Source: a bacterium (GTDB lineage Bacteria > Bacillota > Clostridia > Lachnospirales > Lachnospiraceae). Taken from it: a stretch of DNA of 40,867 bases. Under the pieces are notes generated by a model that was given only the letters and a program-made list of their open reading frames with translations, was not told where the DNA came from and did no database searches. The position numbers were made by a program, and so were the translations under genes. The stretch covers positions 1 through 40,867 of the forward strand of contig JAMPAG010000018.1 in NCBI GenBank assembly GCA_023667365.1. Direction: 5' to 3'. Below, one piece after another: positions 16,587-25,467 of this stretch. Position 1 is the first letter of the stretch, and each line of letters opens with the position of its first letter.

Positions 16587-17252
16587 ATGAGTTTCTTTAG
16601 CCCGGAAGGCGCGTTGTACCGTTTTATCACCCGTTTTTGGGACATCGTGAAGCTGAGTGTACTGTGGCTGGTATTCAGTCTTCCGGTCATCACGATCGGA
16701 GCCGCGACGGTTGCGGTGTTTTCCGTTACGATGAAGATGATCGACGAATCGGAGGGATATGTCGCGCATCAGTTTGTGAAAGCGTTCAAAGCGAATTTGA
16801 GAAACGGCATCCCATTAGGAGCGTTATTTATTGTATGTATGGAGGTCGTCAACTTTGACTTTCAGATGTTCCAAAAAGGGGAAGGCAATCCGATGATGCC
16901 GCTGATTTTCGGTATCATTGCGCTGTTTGTATTTATGATGGGGTTTGTGTACGCGTTTCCGCTTTCCGCCCGCTATGAGAATACGCTGTTCCGGACGATC
17001 AAAAACTCCGCAGACATTGCGACGCGGTATTTTCTGCGGACGCTCAGTTTATTCTTTATTCTGTTTGTGGAGATTTTATTGATCTTCTTTAACTGGACGA
17101 CGCTGTTTATCGGCGCGCTGATCGGTCCGGGCTGTATCTGTCTGACAATCTCGGGCTATGCCGTTGTGTTCTTTCGCGAGATCGAGAAAGAGGAAGGCGC
17201 CGTGACCTATAAGCAGACGGAGAAGGAAGAGGAACCGCATAAGGGAGAATAA
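16587..17252 (+). CDS. YesL-like membrane protein (DUF624)
   Basis: This 221-residue protein has about five membrane helices and a charged C-terminal tail rich in Glu and Lys. The N terminus (FFSPEGALYRFITRFWDIVKLSVLWLV) and the PVITIGAATVA segment are typical of DUF624/YesL. YesL proteins are encoded with YesMN and LplABC-type sugar transporters; their exact role is unknown, though an accessory or regulatory role in transport is often assumed. ATG 16587 has GCGGAGGA six bases upstream; a longer in-frame reading from 16539 runs through the hairpin and was rejected. It is separated from the solute-binding gene by a likely terminator, so some independent control is possible. Confidence 0.88.
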   Translation: MSFFSPEGALYRFITRFWDIVKLSVLWLVFSLPVITIGAATVAVFSVTMKMIDESEGYVAHQFVKAFKANLRNGIPLGALFIVCMEVVNFDFQMFQKGEGNPMMPLIFGIIALFVFMMGFVYAFPLSARYENTLFRTIKNSADIATRYFLRTLSLFFILFVEILLIFFNWTTLFIGALIGPGCICLTISGYAVVFFREIEKEEGAVTYKQTEKEEEPHKGE

Positions 17253-17276
17253 AAAAGGACGCTTTTGCGTCCTTTT
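17253..17276. terminator. Bidirectional terminator between yesL-like gene and regulator gene
   Basis: A perfect 10-bp stem AAAAGGACGC / GCGTCCTTTT with a TTTT loop lies directly after the yesL-like stop codon. It has T runs on both strands, so it can serve both convergent transcripts. Confidence 0.85.
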
Positions 17277-17277
17277 G

Positions 17278-17300
17278 AAGAATCTGCGAAGCAGATTCTT
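17278..17300. terminator. Second hairpin after the regulator gene
   Basis: A perfect 10-bp stem AAGAATCTGC (17278-17287) / GCAGATTCTT (17291-17300) with a 3-base loop lies 5 bases past the regulator stop codon on the - strand. It lacks its own T run and probably acts together with the adjacent bidirectional terminator. Confidence 0.55.
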
Positions 17301-17305
17301 CCGGG

Positions 17306-18853
17306 CTACGGAATTTCCTGCTTACGAAACTCAGCGGGACTGATACCGACGTATTTCTTGAATTTCTTATGAAAGTAGTCCACGTTTTTATAGCCGACCT
17401 GTTCGGCAATTTCATAAACTTTTAAGCGGTTTTCGAGCAGAAGCTCCTTGGAGCGCTCAATGCGCATATGATCCACATAGGAGTTGAAGCTCTCGCCGAC
17501 GGTTTTATTGAAGATCTTTCCGAGATAGGCGCTGTTGTAACCGAACAGCGGCGCGATCGTCTCCAGCTTGATATTCGTTCTGTAGTTATGGTCAATATAA
17601 TAAATAATATCGTCCAGCACGCTGTCCCGTGAGGAATTTCCGATCGCGTTCATGATCATTTCAAACTGCTCCGAAAAGAACAGAAGGATTTCGTAGAGAT
17701 AATATTTCTTATTGATAAAATCGAGCGCCGTTGAGTTCGTCGGAAACGGAATCGCCATGGTATTGTAAATATGATTCATCTTTTCTTTGATCTGTAAATA
17801 AAGATCGGAGAGGAACAGTCTGATCTCGTCAATGTCATTGCGCACCTGATACAGATACATTTCAAGCTGGTAGAGCGTTTCCGCTACCTTTTTTCGGTTA
17901 AAGGTTTGCAGAAAGTCGATCAGCAGTCCGCAAAATTCATTTAGTTTTTCATTGCAAAGATCCTGATCAATGGCTTCCACATGAGGAAGCTCCTCGAATC
18001 CCAGCGTGTGCTGCCCCTGATTGCAGAAGAAGCGCCTGCCGCGCAGGGTAACAGCGTCAAGGTAAGACTCGTTGATGTCCGTGAGATCATGCACGGGGCG
18101 TCCGTAGGCGATAAACAGGGAGTCTAGCGGCGAATCTTTCTGAGGGGGGGTGTTTTCGTAATGGTCTAAGAAGTTCTGAAACCGCTCCAGCGCGAAACTG
18201 CCTTTCAGAAGGATCACATCTTTATGATCCACTTCAAAATGCTCAAAAAAGTGGGAGCCCTGATTGGTGACTTTTAGAAGCTCGGCAAAGTTGTAGGTCA
18301 TGTCCCCGCGCTCAACGCTGAAGTTCTCATAAGTTACGATCTGATAGATGTCGGCATTCAGCGAAAATTCTTCCATGCGAAGGTCGTCCGGCGCCGCGCA
18401 GCCGGTCACAAGATCGTGAAGGAGGGTATTGCGCGCCTGCGTTTTCAGGCGTTCCAGAGCATCCGTCTTATCCGCATCCGACACAAGCTGCTCCTTGATT
18501 TTTTCGAGAGCGGAAGCAAGCTCGTCCTCGTCGATCGGTTTTGTCAGATAAAAATTGACGCCGTTTTGGATCGCATCCTGCGCATATTTGAAGTCGGAAA
18601 AACCGCTCAAAATAATGATCTTCCCCTTAAAATCCTGTGTTCGCAGCGCATGGACGACATCAAGACCGCTCATCCTGGGCATTTTAATGTCAAGAAGAAC
18701 GAGATCAGGCTTTAAGCCAAGGATTCCCCTGAGCGCATCCTCCCCGTTTCCTGCCTCACCCACGCAGGTAAAGCCCATCGCATCCCAATCAATAATACAT
18801 TTTAAGCCGTTCCGAATGGCTAATTCATCGTCCGCAATGAAAAAAGTATGCAT
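17306..18853 (-). CDS. YesN-like response regulator with AraC-type DNA-binding domain
   Basis: This is a 515-residue cytoplasmic transcription regulator. The receiver domain (about 1-120) has the acidic pocket DDE at 8-10, the phospho-acceptor D55 (LVLLDIKMPRMSG) and K near 105 in LTKPID. A ~280-residue middle linker follows. The C-terminal AraC/XylS double helix-turn-helix (about 410-515) is marked by YNSAYLGKIFNKTVGESFNSY and VGYKNVDYFHKKFKKYVGISPAEFR. It is the likely partner of the YesM-like kinase at 8199-10046. It lies 8 bases after the alpha-L-fucosidase gene in one operon, so it may also activate that gene. The start ATG 18853 is the only sensible one. Confidence 0.93.
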   Translation of the reverse strand: MHTFFIADDELAIRNGLKCIIDWDAMGFTCVGEAGNGEDALRGILGLKPDLVLLDIKMPRMSGLDVVHALRTQDFKGKIIILSGFSDFKYAQDAIQNGVNFYLTKPIDEDELASALEKIKEQLVSDADKTDALERLKTQARNTLLHDLVTGCAAPDDLRMEEFSLNADIYQIVTYENFSVERGDMTYNFAELLKVTNQGSHFFEHFEVDHKDVILLKGSFALERFQNFLDHYENTPPQKDSPLDSLFIAYGRPVHDLTDINESYLDAVTLRGRRFFCNQGQHTLGFEELPHVEAIDQDLCNEKLNEFCGLLIDFLQTFNRKKVAETLYQLEMYLYQVRNDIDEIRLFLSDLYLQIKEKMNHIYNTMAIPFPTNSTALDFINKKYYLYEILLFFSEQFEMIMNAIGNSSRDSVLDDIIYYIDHNYRTNIKLETIAPLFGYNSAYLGKIFNKTVGESFNSYVDHMRIERSKELLLENRLKVYEIAEQVGYKNVDYFHKKFKKYVGISPAEFRKQEIP

Positions 18854-18861
18854 GATCTACC

Positions 18862-20337
18862 TCATAACATCTGAATCCGGATGACAACGGGAAGTTCGCT
18901 CTTTACGCTTGTCGTGGTAAAGTGCAGGCCGTCCCGGTCCTTTGTCCAATGGATCTTTTCATCAAAACCGAGGATGGACACATCCTCGATTAAACCGTGA
19001 AAAAGCGGTTTATTCTGGTCGCTGCTGTCCGCCAAAGACTTGATCGTGATTTTTCCGTCCTGCGGATATTTCATGCAGGCCGCATAAAGATACCCGTTTC
19101 CGACCGTAAAACGGAAATCTTCGCTTGTATAGCGGTCCCCGGCGGAGTCGCAGAACTGACCGGATGTCTCCGCTGTCGGTCCCTCCTCTGAAAAGCGCCA
19201 TACATGCGTATTGTAAACGGCTTCCCCGTTTGTGGTGAGCCATGCGCCGATCTCCTTTAAGATCGCCGTGTCCTGTTCGGGGATCGAGCCGTCCGCCTTC
19301 GGACCGACATTCAAGAGAAGATTGCCGTTTTTGCTCACGACATCGATCAGATAACAGATGATGTCCTGCGTTGTCTTATAATTTAAGTTGGTCGTGTGAC
19401 ACCAGGAATTATGCGCGATCGCCGTATCCGTCTGCCAGTGATAGGGCTTGGCGTCCGCGAATTTGCCGCGTTCCACATCGACAATGCCGCTGCCGAACAT
19501 CATTGCGTCATGCTTGTAGCAGATGCCGACCGGAGTGCCCCACTGTGCGCCGCGGTTATAGTAATAGGCGGCAAGTTTTTTCAGGTAGGGCTTCCATGAG
19601 ACATGCTGTACCCACCAGTCAAAATATAAAATAGCAGGCTGGTATTTGTCAATGAGTTCCGCCGTGCGCACGAGCCAGTCTTCTAAGTATTCCTGCGTCG
19701 GGATCGGGGTGTCGGTCAGGCTCGACTGATCGGGCTGTTTTTGAATGGAGGGCCAGTAAAAATCACCGCGCTTGAGCGGTTCTTTGATGTCCGAATCAAA
19801 ATCCTTTCCGTTTCCCATAAACCAAAGATGTTCCGCGCGGTGGGAAGAAGCGGCGAATGTGATGCCGCGACGGTCAAGCGCCGCTTTCAACTCGCCGATG
19901 CAGTCCCGCTTCGGTCCCATTTTGACCGAAGTATATTCGGAAAGCCCGCTGTCGTACATCTGAAAGCCGTCATGATGCTCGGCGACCGGTACGACATACT
20001 TTGCGCCCGCTTCCGCAAAAAGCTCCGCCCATGCGTCCGGATCGTAATTCGGCGCGGTGAATAGGGGAATGAAATCCTTATAGCCGAAATCCTTGTGCGG
20101 TCCATAGGTCTTTACATGATGCTCAAACTCTTCGCTTCCCTGAATGTACATGTTGCGGGAATACCATTCATTGTTAAATGCGGGGACGCTGTAAAGCCCC
20201 CAGTGAATAAAAATACCGAATTTGGCATTTTCGAACCATTCCGGCATCCGGAACCGGGAGAGAGAGCCCCAGTCATCCTTGAACGGACCCTGCGCAATGA
20301 TCCGTTCAATCTGTCTTAAATATGCTTCGTGTGTCAT
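18862..20337 (-). CDS. GH29 alpha-L-fucosidase
   Basis: This 491-residue glycoside hydrolase releases terminal alpha-L-fucose with retention of configuration. Family landmarks are FGIFIHWGLYSVPAF near residues 40-54, VAEHHDGFQMYDS near 119-130, and the nucleophile D240 in AILYFDWW. NGNLLLNVGPKADGSIPE then marks the end of the catalytic barrel, followed by a beta-sandwich C-terminal domain. There is no signal peptide, so the enzyme acts inside the cell on imported oligosaccharides, in keeping with the adjacent ABC importer. The ATG has GGAGGAGG upstream. The gene is the first of a two-gene operon with the YesN-like regulator. The exact linkage specificity cannot be read from sequence. Confidence 0.93.
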   Translation of the reverse strand: MTHEAYLRQIERIIAQGPFKDDWGSLSRFRMPEWFENAKFGIFIHWGLYSVPAFNNEWYSRNMYIQGSEEFEHHVKTYGPHKDFGYKDFIPLFTAPNYDPDAWAELFAEAGAKYVVPVAEHHDGFQMYDSGLSEYTSVKMGPKRDCIGELKAALDRRGITFAASSHRAEHLWFMGNGKDFDSDIKEPLKRGDFYWPSIQKQPDQSSLTDTPIPTQEYLEDWLVRTAELIDKYQPAILYFDWWVQHVSWKPYLKKLAAYYYNRGAQWGTPVGICYKHDAMMFGSGIVDVERGKFADAKPYHWQTDTAIAHNSWCHTTNLNYKTTQDIICYLIDVVSKNGNLLLNVGPKADGSIPEQDTAILKEIGAWLTTNGEAVYNTHVWRFSEEGPTAETSGQFCDSAGDRYTSEDFRFTVGNGYLYAACMKYPQDGKITIKSLADSSDQNKPLFHGLIEDVSILGFDEKIHWTKDRDGLHFTTTSVKSELPVVIRIQML

Positions 20338-20433
20338 AATCCTCCTCCATTTTGGCTGTACTTATTTTCCCGACAGAAAGTATTTTCAAAAATGCATCGG
20401 AAATCGGAAATTTGTATGTTTCTCGGTCAAAGT
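20338..20433 (-). promoter_or_regulatory. Probable promoter region of the fucosidase-regulator operon
   Basis: This 96-base AT-rich gap holds, on the - strand, TTGACC and TTGAAA candidates for -35 elements without a convincing -10. It also holds a direct repeat ATTTCCG-ATTTCCG that could be an operator for the YesN-like regulator. No strong terminator for the upstream lipoprotein gene was seen. Confidence 0.3.
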
Positions 20434-22257
20434 CTAGGGCGCGGTCTGGGACAATACCTCCCTGCGCGCTTCATCCTGCGCCATGGCGCCCGCTAAATCG
20501 TACGCGTAAATTTTATCATAGTCAAGCGCCTGCAGCCGCGCCCGCATTTCTTCGTGATATTGATAAAAAGCATCTTCATCTTCGGCAAAGACCATGCGCC
20601 ATGAATAATCCGTAATGACGGAGCGGCATTGGCAGCGGATGATAAAGAGTTCATTGGATTCTTCCTCGGCAACATAATCCACACCCGGAGCGGGGAGGAG
20701 CATGTCGTGCGCCGAAAGATAGGATAACGCATCGGTGCTGCCGGTATACGCCTGCCAGTCTAAAGTAAGCGGTGTGGCGTTCGGCTCCTGAAAGGACGGC
20801 CAAAGCTGATAGTAATAAGAATAACCGTCCGGCGAAAACTCCGCCGGAGAGACCGCCTTGTAATTGAGTTCGGAGATCCCGCCTGCCCATGTGCCGCCGC
20901 CCCACTCCTCCGGGACAGGCGTATCCTGTCGGTTAAACGCCTGCCTTCCGAATTCCGTTAAAACAGGATTTCCGCTATCATCCAGTTCCCATGTGAGCCC
21001 CTGCGGCCCGGCGGCGGCGTTGCTGACCTGGGCGCCGTTGATCATGATGCCCTCCGGAGAGTACAGCCAGTCAATAAAAGCGGCAAGGCGCTCCGGGTCT
21101 TTGGTGCCGCTGCCGATACAGATCACGGTTTTCTGATTGCCGTAGGGCAGGCAGCAGTTGCTGAATATTGTCAGATCGTCGATTGGCGCAAGCATAAAGC
21201 CGCGCCCTTCTTCCATATTGGCAGCGGTATTATAGGCGCGCTGGCACTGCCACGGCCAACAGGAATACAGGATAGAACCGTTTGCGTATTTGTCGAACAC
21301 ATCGCCGTAATTCTGTGTGGAGGAATCTGGATCGACAAGGCCGAGCTGATTTGCGTCAAAATAAAATTTCAGCACGCGGGTATAGATCGAGTCCGGATCG
21401 GTCAGATCCTGAAAGTCCGAACCGTCCGCTTTTGCGAGCACGAAGCCGAATTCATCGTAACCGTAATAGCAGCAGGGCTGTTTGACGGCATTCATCATGT
21501 TGCTGTCCCAATCCTTAAAAAAAGAAAAGGCGTAAGTCGGCGTACCGTCTTCCGTTTCGGGATAAAGCGCCTGCATGTCCGCCAGAATAGGCAGCAGGTC
21601 CTCCAGCGTATGTATGGCAGGATAACCGAGCGCGGCATAAAGATCCCACCGCACATACGGTCCGAACGTCGGATCGAGCACATCGCTCGGCGTATCTGCG
21701 GGAAATGAGGAAATCTCGGAAGGAATCGCATAAATTCCGTCGCCGGGGAGCTTGCTGTTTAAGGAGCGGATCGCGGCGTCATAGCGCATGATCTGCGTAT
21801 CCTGTAAATAATCCGACATATCCAGAATAAGATCGGACGCGACAAGCTCCTGCAGATGCCCTTTCTCTCCGGTCGTGATGATCAGATCGCCCAGACTGCC
21901 GGCGGCGCAGCGCATTTCATAAAGTGTATCGCCGCCGCCCGCAACGTTGGGAGCGATAATATTTAACTCCATGTTGAAGCGGTCGCGTACGATTCTGGCA
22001 AACCACCCCGACTGGATTCCCTGAAAATTCGCAAGGCTGTCGAAAACGTCCACCGTGAGGAACTCCTCGTAGGGACATGCATCCGGCTCCGCCTGTGCCT
22101 TGCCGCAGCCGCTCAGCGTCTGCATCAGCAGTGCGGTGCAGGAAAGCAGCGCGGTCAGCTTTGTCAGTCCTGACGGCTTTCTGCGCGCTCTGCGTCCAAA
22201 AGCATGACCGGGGACGTGCCGCGCGGGAATTTGATTGTTTGAAAAGAACGGTATCAT
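20434..22257 (-). CDS. Second solute-binding lipoprotein (orphan paralogue)
   Basis: This 607-residue lipoprotein begins with an unusually long basic leader (residues 1-30) before its hydrophobic segment, then the lipobox LSGC with C51 lipidated. The mature part is clearly related to the transporter lipoprotein at 14704-16386. Matching blocks include SLANFQGIQSGW, VRWDLYAALGYPAIHTLEDL and GPQGLTWELDDSGNPVLTEFG. No permease or ATPase genes accompany it. ATG 22257 overlaps the stop of the upstream carboxypeptidase gene (ATGA) and has AGGAG upstream, so the pair is translationally coupled; a longer reading from 22350 lies wholly inside that gene. It may feed the same permeases with another ligand or act as a sensor (inference). 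Confidence 0.88.
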   Translation of the reverse strand: MIPFFSNNQIPARHVPGHAFGRRARRKPSGLTKLTALLSCTALLMQTLSGCGKAQAEPDACPYEEFLTVDVFDSLANFQGIQSGWFARIVRDRFNMELNIIAPNVAGGGDTLYEMRCAAGSLGDLIITTGEKGHLQELVASDLILDMSDYLQDTQIMRYDAAIRSLNSKLPGDGIYAIPSEISSFPADTPSDVLDPTFGPYVRWDLYAALGYPAIHTLEDLLPILADMQALYPETEDGTPTYAFSFFKDWDSNMMNAVKQPCCYYGYDEFGFVLAKADGSDFQDLTDPDSIYTRVLKFYFDANQLGLVDPDSSTQNYGDVFDKYANGSILYSCWPWQCQRAYNTAANMEEGRGFMLAPIDDLTIFSNCCLPYGNQKTVICIGSGTKDPERLAAFIDWLYSPEGIMINGAQVSNAAAGPQGLTWELDDSGNPVLTEFGRQAFNRQDTPVPEEWGGGTWAGGISELNYKAVSPAEFSPDGYSYYYQLWPSFQEPNATPLTLDWQAYTGSTDALSYLSAHDMLLPAPGVDYVAEEESNELFIIRCQCRSVITDYSWRMVFAEDEDAFYQYHEEMRARLQALDYDKIYAYDLAGAMAQDEARREVLSQTAP

Positions 22258-23972
22258 AGGAACTCTCCTGGATGCTCTTTTTGATGCCTGCGGCCGCTGC
22301 GCCGTCGTTTCGGTTTCCACTCGGAAGACGGCGGCGTTTTGCGTTCCCACTGGGAGGAACTGTTCTTCCGGCGTGTCCGTCTGAAATTCAGGCGGATCGT
22401 ATCCCTGCGGACCGGTTTATCCACATTGATCCGTCGATAGGCTCTGCTTCGCCCGCGTCTGCGTTTGCGCTCCCTGCGGCGCGATGAAAAATAATAGCGC
22501 CTGACATAAGCGATCAGGTAAAGGAGCACGGCGGTCACGACCGCACCAACGACGAGAGCCGCCAGTACCCGTTTGATATTGACAAAAATGACACGCTGTT
22601 TTTCGGGTTCCGTCTCCGTCTCGGGTTCCGGAGCGGGCGTTGGTATCGGGGATGGCGAAGTAATGACTTCTTCCTCCATCGTAGGCATATCCCTGAAACT
22701 AAACGGCGTCTCCTCAAATTGGAATGGCGCGGTCCGATCGAGAGCAATATCGATTGTCGCCGAGCCGACCGGCTGTCCGTGGTAGGAATAGAGGAGCACG
22801 GCGATCGTGTTCTCACTGTCGGTATCATAGGATAAGGTGCAGTCAAGATCCGCAAACTCGATCGAATTGGGAATGACGACCTGATCCTGCTGATTTAGCG
22901 ATAAAATGGCTTCGGACGAACCAAAAATGTCAATACTGGTCTCAAAGAAGTCGGTGCTGTCAATGGAATAGGCAGTCTCGTTCTGGGCGACGTTGACGGA
23001 TTGAAAGTTAGTGAAACCATATTCAAACAGCGCGATCGTATCCTCAAACTGATAGGGAGACTCCTCCTTCAGGATGACACAGATGAGGCGTATGCCGTTG
23101 CGTTCGGCACAGGACACCAGTGTCTGTCTGGCGCTGTCGGTGTAGCCGGTCTTGGAACCGACAAGATCTTCATATACATAGCGGCTGCCGTAGCGGTTGC
23201 CTGCGATCAGGCGGTTGTGGCTTGACATGGGAATCTCGTCCGGCTGCGTATCGGACGGATAAATCGTATAGTAGGGCGTACAAGCCATTTTGCTTAAAAG
23301 CTCGGACGAAAAAAACGCGCGGGCGATCAAGGCAAGATCATAAGCGCAGGTGTAATGCATATCGTCGGGCAGACCGTTCGTATTGACAAAATGAGAATTG
23401 ACACAGCCGAGCTCGGCGGCACGGGCGTTCATCATATCCGCAAAAGCATCCATCGAACCGGCGACATGTTCGCCGACCGCGTTTGCGACCTCGTTGGCGC
23501 TGGCGACAAGAACCGCATAGAGCGCCTGTTCCATCGGAATCGCTTCCCGCTCGTCCATGGCGATGTTCGAGCCGTCGCCAGGAACGGAGAAAACAGCGTC
23601 ATGGGACATGACGACCATCTCATTCATGGCGCTTTGCTCCACGGCGATCAAAGCGGTCAGAAGTTTGGTCGTGCTCGCGGGGTAGCCGGAATCATAAATG
23701 TTTTTTGCATAAAGAATCGTTCCGGTGTCAGCATCCATCAAAATAGCGGCATACGCGCCGATCTCCGGTCCCTTCGGCCAGCCCTCGATTTCGTTTGTCT
23801 GTACGGGGAGCAGCTTGCGCGCCTCCGCTTCCGCCTCGTAATCGACCGGCTCGTCGGCTGACACCGTAAACGGCGCCGCGGAGAGGAAAAGCACACATAG
23901 AATGCCGCTGAATACTTTTTTATAAAAAGGAACGCCGTTTCTTACGGCGCCAATGTTGAAAAAATTACGCAT
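22254..23972 (-). CDS. D-alanyl-D-alanine carboxypeptidase (S11) with basic cytoplasmic tail
   Basis: This 572-residue penicillin-binding protein of the DacA/DacF type trims the terminal D-Ala of peptidoglycan stem peptides. A signal-like N-terminal helix (about 17-39) leads to the catalytic domain with S100-x-x-K103 (ASTTKLL), S158-A-N160 and K274-T-G276. After a beta-rich C-terminal domain and a Pro/Glu/Thr stalk comes a membrane helix near 468-490, and then an ~82-residue tail very rich in Arg and Lys. Usual family members are 380-450 residues and end in an amphipathic anchor, so the helix plus basic tail is unusual. A GGAG sits eight bases before ATG 23972. The next gene overlaps by ATGA. 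Confidence 0.92.
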   Translation of the reverse strand: MRNFFNIGAVRNGVPFYKKVFSGILCVLFLSAAPFTVSADEPVDYEAEAEARKLLPVQTNEIEGWPKGPEIGAYAAILMDADTGTILYAKNIYDSGYPASTTKLLTALIAVEQSAMNEMVVMSHDAVFSVPGDGSNIAMDEREAIPMEQALYAVLVASANEVANAVGEHVAGSMDAFADMMNARAAELGCVNSHFVNTNGLPDDMHYTCAYDLALIARAFFSSELLSKMACTPYYTIYPSDTQPDEIPMSSHNRLIAGNRYGSRYVYEDLVGSKTGYTDSARQTLVSCAERNGIRLICVILKEESPYQFEDTIALFEYGFTNFQSVNVAQNETAYSIDSTDFFETSIDIFGSSEAILSLNQQDQVVIPNSIEFADLDCTLSYDTDSENTIAVLLYSYHGQPVGSATIDIALDRTAPFQFEETPFSFRDMPTMEEEVITSPSPIPTPAPEPETETEPEKQRVIFVNIKRVLAALVVGAVVTAVLLYLIAYVRRYYFSSRRRERKRRRGRSRAYRRINVDKPVRRDTIRLNFRRTRRKNSSSQWERKTPPSSEWKPKRRRSGRRHQKEHPGEFL

Positions 23973-24025
23973 AAAAAATGCTCCGTCGGGTGAAAATCAT
24001 GTAACCGAAAAACATAACTAAAAAT

Positions 24026-24053
24026 ATGATACACTATTTTACCCTAAAACCAA
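24026..24053 (-). promoter_or_regulatory. Candidate promoter of the carboxypeptidase-lipoprotein operon
   Basis: On the - strand, TTGGTT (24053-24048) and TATCAT (24031-24026) are separated by 16 bases, about 55 bases before the carboxypeptidase ATG. Both elements are 4-5 of 6 matches to consensus. Confidence 0.4.
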
Positions 24054-24213
24054 AGAAAAATTGTCCAAAAATTGCAAATTTTTTCGCGTCATCCTATATT
24101 TATACTTTTTATTTATAAAAAAAGGGTGTAGAATACAAACGAATCTCGCGGAGAGGGACGGAAACGCCCTTTCGGAGAAATGCAGAGAAGGTTGGAGAAA
24201 GGGTGTTGGTGCG

Positions 24214-24867
24214 ATGAGACTTCGCAATATCACCGGTTCGCGCGATGTGATCGCCGAAAGTCCCTATGTTGTGCATGAGCCGCAGCAGTACCGGAGCAGA
24301 TGGACAGAGCTGTTTGGGAACCGGAATCCGGTCTACATTGAGGTCGGGATGGGAAAAGGACAGTTCCTATATACGCTTGCCGCACAGAATCCGGAACGCA
24401 ATTATGTCGGTATCGAGAAGTATTCCTCGGTGCTGTTGCGCGCGATCCAGAAAATGGAGGCGGAGGAGCTGCCGAACTTAAAGTTTCTGCGGATGGATGC
24501 AGAGTTGCTTCCGACCGTGTTTGCGAAGGACGAGGTCGCAGGGGTTTACTTAAATTTTTCCGATCCGTGGCCCAAGGACAGGCATGCGAAACGGCGGCTC
24601 CCGTCCGCGGAGTTCCTTGCGCGCTATGATGAGATTACGGATCCGTCCGCGCAGATTGAATTTAAGACGGATAACCGCGTGTTGTTTGATTTTGCCGTGG
24701 AACAGCTTGCGCAGTCGGCGTGGAAAGCGGATGTGATCACTTACGATCTCCATGCGGATAAAGAACTGATGCAGGGAAATGTCATGACGGAATATGAAGA
24801 AAAGTTTTCCGCCGCAGGGAATCCGATCTGTAAATATGTACTGACACGCAAACGGGATGCCGGTTAA
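24214..24867 (+). CDS. trmB: tRNA (guanine-N7-)-methyltransferase TrmB
   Basis: This 217-residue S-adenosylmethionine-dependent enzyme makes m7G46 in the variable loop of tRNAs. The SAM-binding segment YIEVGMGKGQFL lies near residue 33. The acidic motif NYVGIEKYSSVLLRA follows, then the family-defining NFSDPWPKDRHAKRRL near 113-130, and FKTDNR near 150. ATG 24214 lies downstream of GGAGAAAGGG; an in-frame extension back to 24061 runs through an AT-rich intergenic stretch and was rejected. The gene is 73 bases ahead of the antiporter operon and may share its transcript. Length and motifs are normal. Confidence 0.95.
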   Translation: MRLRNITGSRDVIAESPYVVHEPQQYRSRWTELFGNRNPVYIEVGMGKGQFLYTLAAQNPERNYVGIEKYSSVLLRAIQKMEAEELPNLKFLRMDAELLPTVFAKDEVAGVYLNFSDPWPKDRHAKRRLPSAEFLARYDEITDPSAQIEFKTDNRVLFDFAVEQLAQSAWKADVITYDLHADKELMQGNVMTEYEEKFSAAGNPICKYVLTRKRDAG

Positions 24868-24940
24868 AGCGTTTCCGTATCTGAAAGAGAAGCGGTTATG
24901 AGAAAACCGATCGGCGGGTTCACGCACGGGAGGGAGATAC

Positions 24941-25438
24941 ATGTTTGTTTTGCTTTATCTGTTATGGATCATTTTGAACGGGCAGCTGACCGTTGAGATC
25001 GCGCTGATCGGACTGCCGGTCGCGGCGCTCGTGTATGTGTTTATCTGTAAATTTATGGACTATCATGTAAGCAGCGATCTGTTTCTTGCGCGGGAAGGTT
25101 TGAAGCTGATCCGCTATCTGCTTGTACTGATATGGGAAGTCCTGAAAGCGAATGTGCTGACGATCGGAAAGGTGCTGCGGTTCGGAAAAGAGGCGTCCCC
25201 TGCGATCGTGGCGTTTGACGTGGAGTTAAAGACGGAGCTTGGCAGGGCGCTTCTTGCCAATTCCATTACGCTCACGCCGGGTACGATCACGGTATCGTTA
25301 AGCGATAATCATTACATCGTACATTGTCTGGACAAGAAATTTGGCGAGGGGCTGGATTCCTCCATCTTTGTGCGGCTGATCACGGATATGGAGAGAGATT
25401 ATGAGCGTTTTATGTCGAAACGAAATCAAAAAAGCTGA
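24941..25438 (+). CDS. mrpE: Mrp-type antiporter subunit E
   Basis: This 165-residue membrane protein of the MnhE/MrpE/MbhA family has two to three N-terminal helices. A conserved cytoplasmic domain follows, with LANSITLTPGTITVSL and the later DNHYIVHCLD. Subunit E is an accessory membrane subunit required for assembly and activity of Mrp Na+/H+ antiporters (established for Bacillus). It opens the ten-gene operon, which starts with E-F-G as in archaeal Mbh-type clusters rather than with A as in classical Mrp operons. GGGAGGGAG precedes the ATG. Confidence 0.9.
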   Translation: MFVLLYLLWIILNGQLTVEIALIGLPVAALVYVFICKFMDYHVSSDLFLAREGLKLIRYLLVLIWEVLKANVLTIGKVLRFGKEASPAIVAFDVELKTELGRALLANSITLTPGTITVSLSDNHYIVHCLDKKFGEGLDSSIFVRLITDMERDYERFMSKRNQKS

Positions 25439-25467
25439 CTGCGGGATGAGAAAGGAGCGGGATAAAG

